Below, one piece after another: positions 9,201-14,914 of a stretch of 14,914 bases of DNA; the first letter of the stretch is position 1, and the number at the start of each line of letters is the position of its first letter. The stretch spans positions 1 to 14,914 of the forward strand of contig CAUJFM010000010.1 in the NCBI GenBank assembly GCA_963169595.1. The letters run 5' to 3'. The translations under genes and the position numbers were made by a program. The DNA comes from Bacteroidota bacterium (GTDB lineage: Bacteria; Bacteroidota; Bacteroidia; Flavobacteriales_F; PHOS-HE28). The notes beneath the pieces were generated by a model. The model searched no databases. It was not told the origin of the DNA and worked only from the letters and a program-made list of their open reading frames with translations.

Positions 9201-12200
9201 TCCAGGTTGTTCTCGTCGAACACGAAGATGCTCACCACGTCGGTGGTCTGTGCGTTCGCGCAGGGGCCATTGGTCACCACCCACTGCAGGATGTTCTCCC
9301 CAATGCCCAGGCCGGTCACCGCCGTGTTCGGATCGTTGGGGTCGACCACGGTGCCCGTGCCGCTCACCAGCGTCCAGGTGCCCACCGCGGGGAAGATCAC
9401 GTTGCTGCCTTCCAGGGTGGTGTTCGGATCACTGCTGCACAGCTCCTGAGCGGCCCCGGCGTTGGCCACCGGGTTGTTCTCATCGAACAGGGTGATCGTG
9501 ACCTGGTCGTTCGTGGTACCGTTCGCGCAGGATCCGTTGTCCACCGTCCATTCCAGGACGCAGACGCCCACACCCACGTTCGTGAGCGTGGTGTTCGGAT
9601 CGTTCGGGTCGGTGATGGTGGCCGTACCGCTCACCAGCGTCCAGGTGCCCACTGCGGGGAAGATCACCGGGCTGCCGCTCAATTGGACCGAGGCGATGGG
9701 GGTGCACAGCTGCTGATCGCTTCCTGCATTGGCCACAACATTGTTCTCATCATACACCCGGATGCTCACCTGATCGGTGGTGATGCCGTTGGCGCAAGGT
9801 CCGTTGTCCACGGTCCAGGCAAAGACGCTCTCACCGATGCTGATGTCGAAGACCACCGTATTGGGGTCGTTCGGGTTGGCGATGATGCCCGTTCCGCTCA
9901 CCAGGGTCCAGGTGCCCACGGCGGGGAAGGTCACCGGGCTGCCCTGCAGCGTGGTGGTGGTGATGTTGGGCGTGCACAGCTCCTGGTCCGCACCGGCGTT
10001 GGCATCCGCGTTGTTGCCGTCGAACACGAAGATGCTCACCACATCGATGCTTCCGCTGTTCTCACAGGGGCCGTTGTCGATGGTCCACAGGAAGACGTTC
10101 TCACCCACTCCCAGATCGGTGATCGCCGTGTTCGGGTCGTTCGGGTCCACGATGGTGGCACTGCCGCTCAACAGGGTCCACGTGCCGAAGGCCGGGAAGA
10201 TGGGCGCCACGCCCTGCATGGTGGTGCTGGTCTGCGGAGTGCAGAGCTGCTGATCGGGGCCGGCGTTGGAGGGCGGGTTGTTCAGGTCGAAGATGAAGAT
10301 GCTGATGTCGTCGGTGGTGATGCCGTTGGTGCAGGGGCCATTGCTCACCGTCCAGCGGAACACGTTCTCACCCACGCCCAGGTCCGTGACGGTGGTGGTC
10401 GCACTGTTCGGATCGGTGATGGTGCCCTGGCCGCTCACCAGCGTCCATTGGCCGGTGGCCGGGAAGGTCACCGGGCTGCCGAAGAGCGTGGCCACCGTAT
10501 TGGGGGTGCATTGCTGCAGGTCCTGACCGGCGTTGGCCACGGCATTATCCGCATCGAACAGCAGGATGGTCACCTCATCGGTCGTCACCGGACCGCAGGG
10601 GCCGTTGTCCACCGTCCAGCGGAAGATGTTGGCTCCCACGCTGAGCCCGGTCACCGTGGTGGTGGGGTCGTTCGCGTTGGCAAAGGTTCCCGAGCCTCCC
10701 ACTACCGTCCAGGTACCCACTGCAGGCGAGGTCACGGCACTGCCTTGGAGGGTGGTGCTCGTCTGAGGAGTGCAGAGCTCCTGATCGGCACCGGCATCGG
10801 CCACGGCATTGTTGGCATCGTACACACGGATCACCACGTTGTCCGTGGTGGTGCTGTTGGCACAGGGACCATTGCTGATCATCCACTGGAACTCATGTGT
10901 ACCCACGGGCAGGCCGGTCACCGTGGTGGTGGGGCTCGAGGGATCGGTGATCGTGCCGAAGCCGCTCACTTGGAACCACATGCCCTCGGCCGGGAAGGTC
11001 GGGGTGTTGCCCACGATCGTCACCTCGCTCTGCGGGGTGCAGATGTCCTGGTCGGCCCCAGCGGCGGCCGGCTCCTGGTCCTCTTCGAACACGAAGATGC
11101 TCACGAGGTCGGTGGTCAGGCTGTTCGCGCACGGACCGTTGCTCACTGTCCAGCGGAACACGTTCTCACCGATGGCCAGACCGGTCACGGCGCTGGCGGG
11201 GTTGTTGGGGTCCACGATGGTGCCACTGCCGCTCACCAAGGTCCAGGTGCCTTGTGCGGGAATGATCACGTTGCTGCCCTGTAGCGTGGTGCTGGTGTTG
11301 GGTGTGCAGAGCTGCTGGTCGTTGCCGGCGTTCGCCACCGGGTTCTGCGCGCTGAACACACGGATCACCACCTGGTCGGACGTGCTACCGCACGGGCCGT
11401 TCACGATGGTCCAGGCGAAGATGTTCACCCCCACCGGCAGGTTGCTGATGGTGGTGTTGGGGTTGTTGGGCTGGGCGATGCTGCCACCACCAGCGATGAG
11501 CGTCCACTGACCGATGGCCGGGAAGGCCGGCGTGTTGCCCGCCATGGACACACTGTTCGTCGGTGTGCAGACCTCCTGGTCGGGTCCGGCATTGGAGGCG
11601 GCGGCCGTGTTGTCGTACACGAACACGCTCACCAGATCGTTGGTGATGGCACCTGGGCAGGCGCCGTTGTTCACGGTCCAGCGGAAGACGTTCTCACCGA
11701 TGGCCAGACCGCTCACGGAGGTGCTGGGCGAAGTGGGGTTGGCGATGGTGCCGCTGCCGCTCACCAGCGTCCATACACCGGTCGCGGGCAGGGTCAGCGC
11801 GCTGCCGCTCAGGGTAGTGGCCGTGGTGGGGGTGCACAGCTGCTGGTCATTGCCAGCGGCAGCCACCGGGTTGTTCGGATCGAAGACGAGGATCGTCACC
11901 TGATCGCTGGTGATGCCGCAGGCGCCATTGTTGATGCTCCAGCGCAGCACGTTGGTGCCGATGCTCAACCCGCTCACCGCAGTGGTGGGGCTGTTCACAT
12001 TCGCGAAGGTGGCGGTGCCGCTCACCACGCTCCAGGTACCCGTGGCCACACCGCTGGGCGTGTTCGCCGCCAGAGTGGTGCCCGTCGCAGTGCCGCAAAG
12101 CGATTGATCGGGACCGGCTTCCGCCGCTTGTGCATCACCATCTGCCAGCGTGATGGTCATGGAATTGCTCGTGATCGGGTTCGGACAGGCCCCGTTGTTC

Positions 12201-14914
12201 ACGGTCCATACGAACTCGCTCACGCCAATGCCGATGCCTGTGATCGCCGTGTTGGGATCGTTGGGTGAAACGATGGTCGCGGTCGGTCCCGAGGCTTGCG
12301 TCCAAGTGCCCTGCGCAGGGAAGGTCACGGGGCTGCCCTCCAACGTGGTGCTGGTGATCGGCGTGCAGAAGCTCTGATCAGCACCTGCATCGGCGGCGGT
12401 GTTCGCCGGGTCGTAGATGAAGATGCTCATCTGGTCGGTGGTGATCCCGCCGCAGGGGCCGTTGTCCACCGTCCATTGGAAAATGTTCTGGCCAACGCCA
12501 AGGCCCGTCACGCTCGTGGTGGGACTGGCCGGGTCGGTGATCGTGCCCGTGCCGCTCACCAGGGTCCACTGACCTGCCGCAGGCACAGTGACCGTGCTGC
12601 CCGCCATGGTGGCCGTGCCGTTGGTGGTGCATAGCGACTGGTCCGGTCCTGCGTTCGCCGCAGGGTTGCTGTTATCGAACACCAGCACACGCACCACATC
12701 GCTCGTCACCCCGTCGGTGCAGGGTCCATTGGTCACCGTCCACTGGAACTCATGGATACCTACAGTGAGGCCTGTGATCTGCGTGGTGGGGCTTGCGGGA
12801 TCGACAATGGTCCCCGAACCACTGAGCACCGTCCAAGTGCCCGCGGCCGGGAAGGTCACCGCACTGGCGCTCATGAACACCGCGTTGGGCGCCACCGGTA
12901 CACAGATGCTCTGGTCAGGTCCGGCGTTCGCCGCCGCATTGTTCGGGTCGAAGTTGAGGATGGTGACCTCGTCGCTGGTGGAGCCGCAGGGGCCGTTGTT
13001 CACGGTCCACCGCAGCACCACTGCACCTGCCGAGGACAGGCTCACGGCAGTGGACGCACTGTTCGGGTTGGCAATGGTGGCGGCGCCGCTCACCACGCTC
13101 CAGGTACCCGTGGCGGGGGCCGTTACTGCACTGGCCGCCATGGTGGTGCTGACCGCACCGCAGAGCTGCTGATCGGGACCGGCATTGGCGGCCGGCGTGG
13201 CGGCGTCAAACACCGTAATGGTCACGGTGCTCGAGGTGGTCGAGCCCGGGCAGGGACCGTTGTTGATGGTCCATCGGAACACGTTCGCGCCGATACCCAG
13301 TCCGGAGACCGTGGCCGTCGGGCTGTTCACGTTCGAGAACGTACCACTTCCACTGACCACGCTCCAAGTGCCGGTCGCGGGCGCCACGGCGGCGTTGGCG
13401 GCCAGGGTGACCGATGTGGTGGGCGTGCACAGCTGCACGTTGGGGCCGGCCTGCGCAACAGGCGCGTTGCGATCGAACACGCGGATGGTCACCTCATCGG
13501 AGGAGGTGGGCGGCACACAGGGGCCATTGTTCACCGTCCAACGGAACACATGGGTACCCACGGCCAGGTTGGTGATGCTGGTGGTGGCACTGCCCGCGTT
13601 GGCGATCGTCGCACCTGCTGGTCCGGAAACAATGGTCCAGGTCCCGGTGGCCGGTGCCACGATCGGTGTTGCGGCCATGGTGGCCGTCGCCAGTCCGGTG
13701 CCCGCAACGGTACAGAGGTCCTGATCGGCCCCGGCGTTCGCCGCAGCCACGGCCCCATCGAAACGTGTGATCACCACCTGGTCCGAGGTGATGCCGTTGG
13801 CGCACGGACCGTTGTTCACGGTCCACTGGAATACGTTGGCACCGATGGCGAGGCCGGTCACTGCAGTGGTGGGGTTGCTCGCATTGGCGAAGGTGCCGGA
13901 ACCGCTGATCACCGTCCAGGTCCCACTGGCGGGGAAGATGGGCGTGTTGCCAGCCAGGGTCGCACCCCCAGAGCAGACCTGCTGATCGGGACCCGCATTG
14001 GCGTTGGGGCTGTTCGGATCGAACACCAGGACGGTCACTTCATCCTGGGTCGTCGGCGGATCGCAGGGGCCATTGTTGATGGTCCATCGGAAGGTGTTCA
14101 CCCCAATGCTCAGTCCTGTGACCGTGGAGTTCCGGTTGTTGATGTTGGAGAACGTGCCCGTGCCGCTCACCACGCTCCACGTACCGTTGGCCGGTGAAGC
14201 GTTCATGGTGACACTTGCCACCGGTGCACAGGCGGTCTGATCAGGACCCGCGTTCGCAGCAGGCAGGGCATAATCGTAGACCTGGATGGTCACGGTGTTG
14301 CTGGTCGGCGCACCGCAAGGACCATTGTTGATCGTCCACCGGAAGACGTTCTGACCGATGGAAAGACCGCTGACCTGCGTGTTCGGGTTGTTCGGCAGAG
14401 CGATGGTGCCCGTGCCGCTCACCACGGTCCAGGTGCCCACGGCCGGGAAGACGGCGGCATTACCCGCCAGCGTGGTGGTGGTGTTCGGCGTGCAGAGCTG
14501 CTGCCCAGGGCCCGCATTGGCCGCAGCCTGCGCCGGGTTGAATGCCGTGATGGTGACATCGTCACTGGTCGTGCCGCAGGTCTGGTAGTTCACCGTCCAG
14601 CGGAACACATTGGTGCCGGTTCCCAGACCGGTCACTGTGGTGGTGGGGCTGTTGGGGTTGGCGAAGGTGCCGCTGCCGCTCACCACGGTCCACGTACCTT
14701 GGACCTGTGAGAAAGGCAGCTGTCCCGCCAAGGTGGCTGAAGTGCCGCAGATGCTCTGGTCGGGTCCAGCGTTCGCCGGAGTGAATGGTGGTGTGACCTG
14801 CACCACATAACCGAAATTGTTCACCCCGTTGAGCGAACAGGCATTGTCCTGCACGTTCACGGAGAACAGGTTCTGACCGATGTCGTTCACCGTGGGGGTC
14901 CAGCAGAAGGTACC
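6242..14914 (-). CDS. giant T9SS-exported tandem-repeat surface protein (adhesin-like), N-terminus outside the window
   Basis: At least 2,890 residues are visible and the frame runs off the right edge. The GTG at 14890 is an internal valine: codons upstream of it continue sensibly (GTFCWTP before VNDIGQN). The first visible piece, to about residue 38, is a different beta-domain with FCWTP and a VNVQDNAC motif. Then come 31 tandem units of about 88 residues. A typical unit opens ANAGPDQQLCTP, has GTWTLVSGTGTI in the middle, then VFRWTVDNGPC, and ends TTDEVTIFVFD. Every unit has one Cys near its start and one near its end, which suggests one disulfide per Ig/PKD-like sandwich. The last about 89 residues are a gliding-motility-associated C-terminal domain (FSPNGDGVND, FNRWGNKVY, EGTYYYVLDLG). 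An extracellular role in attachment, gliding or matrix formation is inference. No catalytic domain is seen. The gene heads the porP/sprF-like and OmpA-family genes. Confidence 0.93.
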   Translation of the reverse strand, partial: GTFCWTPTVNDIGQNLFSVNVQDNACSLNGVNNFGYVVQVTPPFTPANAGPDQSICGTSATLAGQLPFSQVQGTWTVVSGSGTFANPNSPTTTVTGLGTGTNVFRWTVNYQTCGTTSDDVTITAFNPAQAAANAGPGQQLCTPNTTTTLAGNAAVFPAVGTWTVVSGTGTIALPNNPNTQVSGLSIGQNVFRWTINNGPCGAPTSNTVTIQVYDYALPAANAGPDQTACAPVASVTMNASPANGTWSVVSGTGTFSNINNRNSTVTGLSIGVNTFRWTINNGPCDPPTTQDEVTVLVFDPNSPNANAGPDQQVCSGGATLAGNTPIFPASGTWTVISGSGTFANASNPTTAVTGLAIGANVFQWTVNNGPCANGITSDQVVITRFDGAVAAANAGADQDLCTVAGTGLATATMAATPIVAPATGTWTIVSGPAGATIANAGSATTSITNLAVGTHVFRWTVNNGPCVPPTSSDEVTIRVFDRNAPVAQAGPNVQLCTPTTSVTLAANAAVAPATGTWSVVSGSGTFSNVNSPTATVSGLGIGANVFRWTINNGPCPGSTTSSTVTITVFDAATPAANAGPDQQLCGAVSTTMAASAVTAPATGTWSVVSGAATIANPNSASTAVSLSSAGAVVLRWTVNNGPCGSTSDEVTILNFDPNNAAANAGPDQSICVPVAPNAVFMSASAVTFPAAGTWTVLSGSGTIVDPASPTTQITGLTVGIHEFQWTVTNGPCTDGVTSDVVRVLVFDNSNPAANAGPDQSLCTTNGTATMAGSTVTVPAAGQWTLVSGTGTITDPASPTTSVTGLGVGQNIFQWTVDNGPCGGITTDQMSIFIYDPANTAADAGADQSFCTPITSTTLEGSPVTFPAQGTWTQASGPTATIVSPNDPNTAITGIGIGVSEFVWTVNNGACPNPITSNSMTITLADGDAQAAEAGPDQSLCGTATGTTLAANTPSGVATGTWSVVSGTATFANVNSPTTAVSGLSIGTNVLRWSINNGACGITSDQVTILVFDPNNPVAAAGNDQQLCTPTTATTLSGSALTLPATGVWTLVSGSGTIANPTSPSTSVSGLAIGENVFRWTVNNGACPGAITNDLVSVFVYDNTAAASNAGPDQEVCTPTNSVSMAGNTPAFPAIGQWTLIAGGGSIAQPNNPNTTISNLPVGVNIFAWTIVNGPCGSTSDQVVIRVFSAQNPVANAGNDQQLCTPNTSTTLQGSNVIIPAQGTWTLVSGSGTIVDPNNPASAVTGLAIGENVFRWTVSNGPCANSLTTDLVSIFVFEEDQEPAAAGADQDICTPQSEVTIVGNTPTFPAEGMWFQVSGFGTITDPSSPTTTVTGLPVGTHEFQWMISNGPCANSTTTDNVVIRVYDANNAVADAGADQELCTPQTSTTLQGSAVTSPAVGTWTVVGGSGTFANANDPTTTVTGLSVGANIFRWTVDNGPCGPVTTDEVTILLFDADNAVANAGQDLQQCTPNTVATLFGSPVTFPATGQWTLVSGQGTITDPNSATTTVTDLGVGENVFRWTVSNGPCTNGITTDDISIFIFDLNNPPSNAGPDQQLCTPQTSTTMQGVAPIFPAFGTWTLLSGSATIVDPNDPNTAITDLGVGENVFLWTIDNGPCENSGSIDVVSIFVFDGNNADANAGADQELCTPNITTTTLQGSPVTFPAVGTWTLVSGTGIIANPNDPNTVVFDISIGESVFAWTVDNGPCANGITTDQVSIRVYDENNVVANAGSDQQLCTPIASVQLSGSPVIFPAVGTWTLVSGTATITDPNDPNTTLTNVGVGVCVLEWTVDNGSCANGTTNDQVTITLFDENNPVANAGAAQELCSSDPNTTLEGSNVIFPAVGTWTLVSGTGTVVDPNDPNTAVTGLGIGENILQWVVTNGPCANAQTTDVVSIFVFDENNLDADAGPDQEVCTPLTEATLAGSPVTFPAQGTWILVSGQATITDPNDPNTTVTNLGVGTNILEWTVYNGGCANQTTTDQVSIVLFDANAPAADAGADQELCSPDDTATLTGNPPVGAAIGVWTLAQGTGIIANPFSPSTTVSGLSIGENIFRWTLTGGNCVTTDDEVSIFVFDPNNPQANAGLDQELCMPQDSVLMAGSSVIFPAVGTWSLVSGTGTPVDPNDPNTLIEGLSIGVNVFQWEVYNGACETTPSFDLVTITLYGDTTSPAIAGPDLESCLPITQVQLQGEQPIAPGVGTWSVIGGSGVFADPNDPTTIVSGLSQGVNTFVWTLDWFPCPNNGILTDTVNVLVYNPNAPLANAGPDQQLCTPTTETFMDGNTPEIPGVGTWTLVSGSGTIVSPNDPNTQITDLAIGINEFIWSIYNGNCGFGPPSQDTVRIVVYDGEAPDAAAGNDISWCTPTSSAILVANDPVFPATGNWTVLSGSGSLADPADPNTAVFGLNVGQHDFLWTIDNGACGSSNDTISVFIFDGESEAANAGPDQELCTPTTSTTLAANAVVFPATGTWTVVSGTGSFADVNDPATAVSGLSIGTNVLRWTISNGPCGDTEDEVVITVYDADQPAANAGPDQQLCTPTTSTTLQGSGVNFPAVGTWVFVNGTGTLSDPNSPTATLSGLSVGVITLQWQVDNGPCGAITTDEVTIEVFNNGAAIAEAGEDQNFCSPVTGEVTMFASSAVAPGTGTWTLLSGSGTIADPSSPFTAITGLGIGENRFQWTIDNGACGSTSDVVSLTVYDSTVPPADAGPDQSFCQDIRSTQLDAEPVFSTASGVWTVLNPSGGNANISTPGDAGTDVDNLQLLQLPQTVYGFVWTVNNGPFAPGTPCGPTADTMLVVIKDCVTIKVPDAFSPNGDGVNDWLVITNIDSYPNNTFTVFNRWGNKVYEASPYRNQWDGTSQFGSVYGETLPEGTYYYVLDLGNGSDAFTGFIYLRR
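6245..6511 (-). other. type B T9SS sorting domain at the C-terminus of the giant protein
   Basis: The segment begins VPDAFSPNGDGVNDW and continues through TFTVFNRWGNKVYEA, QWDGTSQFGS and LPEGTYYYVLDLG to end GFIYLRR. This is the gliding-motility-associated C-terminal domain (TIGR04131/CHU_C type), classed as a type B sorting signal. Known type B substrates such as SprB depend on a PorP/SprF-family partner. Here such a gene follows directly. Confidence 0.92.
6518..14776 (-). repeat. 31 tandem protein-coding repeats of about 260-270 bases
   Basis: Each unit encodes 84-96 residues and most begin with a variant of ANAGPDQ. The first visible unit starts at 14776 and the last at 6814. The last unit is divergent: it has an insertion around its inner strands and leads into the sorting domain. 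The copies are similar in protein sequence but visibly different in DNA, so the array is mostly old, with a more uniform middle-to-C-terminal block (about 7865-10270). I see no interruption, stop codon or frameshift anywhere in the array. The N-terminal extent is unknown because the gene leaves the window. Confidence 0.93.

Noticed and set aside
7691..11284. A 1,197-residue open frame on the + strand opposite the repeat gene
   Set aside because: It mirrors the repeat unit periodically, is rich in His, Arg, Gly and Ala, and has no recognisable domain. Strong GC-biased codon use in a repetitive gene keeps the antisense frame open. The minus-strand frame has clear domains and partners.
12752..14197. 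A 481-residue + strand open frame
   Set aside because: It is the same antisense shadow of the repeat array, with low-complexity Arg/Gly/His-rich content.
6518..14776. Regular repeats considered as a CRISPR array or non-coding satellite
   Set aside because: The period is about 264 bases, a single frame is open throughout, and conservation is at the protein level. There are no short identical repeats with unique spacers.
14888..14890. GTG as the start codon of the giant protein
   Set aside because: The frame stays open upstream to the window edge with plausible domain sequence (GTFCWTPT). No signal peptide follows the GTG, although an exported protein needs one.

Overview
The window is GC-rich, densely coding DNA that looks like a member of the Bacteroidota. 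The evidence is a type IX secretion system (T9SS) substrate with a gliding-motility-type C-terminal domain, a PorP/SprF-family outer-membrane protein, a TPR/beta-propeller/OmpA protein of PorE-like layout, and a carboxypeptidase-regulatory/TonB-plug protein. Shine-Dalgarno sequences are weak or absent, as is usual in this phylum. The high GC suggests a GC-rich flavobacterial-type lineage rather than a classical Flavobacterium, but the sequence alone does not settle this.

Left part (1-3010, + strand). It begins with the 3' part of an Nfu/NifU-type iron-sulfur scaffold gene. After a 72-base gap comes a three-gene run: a secreted carboxypeptidase-regulatory plus TonB-plug protein with no beta-barrel, an ECF-type sigma-70 factor, and a single-pass membrane protein with an N-terminal anti-sigma-like segment and C-terminal TPRs. 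The sigma and membrane-protein genes overlap by 23 bases, so they are probably a sigma/anti-sigma pair.

Right part (3080-14914, - strand, converging on the left part). Read in transcription order, it is a very large repeat protein whose start lies beyond the right edge, then a PorP/SprF homologue whose ATG overlaps the large gene's stop (ATGA), then a PorE-like OmpA-family protein. The large protein has 31 tandem units of about 88 residues and ends in a gliding-motility-type (type B) T9SS sorting domain. The simplest reading is one operon encoding a giant T9SS-exported surface adhesin, its cognate outer-membrane partner, and a peptidoglycan-anchored accessory protein. A hairpin between the converging halves may end transcription from both sides.

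There is no gene-free stretch over 100 bases. I see no tRNA, rRNA, CRISPR array, insertion sequence or integrase. The long + strand open frames opposite the repeat gene are judged to be shadows. I see no clearly new kind of system. The points most worth following up are the size and cysteine pattern of the repeat protein and the barrel-less plug protein beside a sigma/anti-sigma pair.
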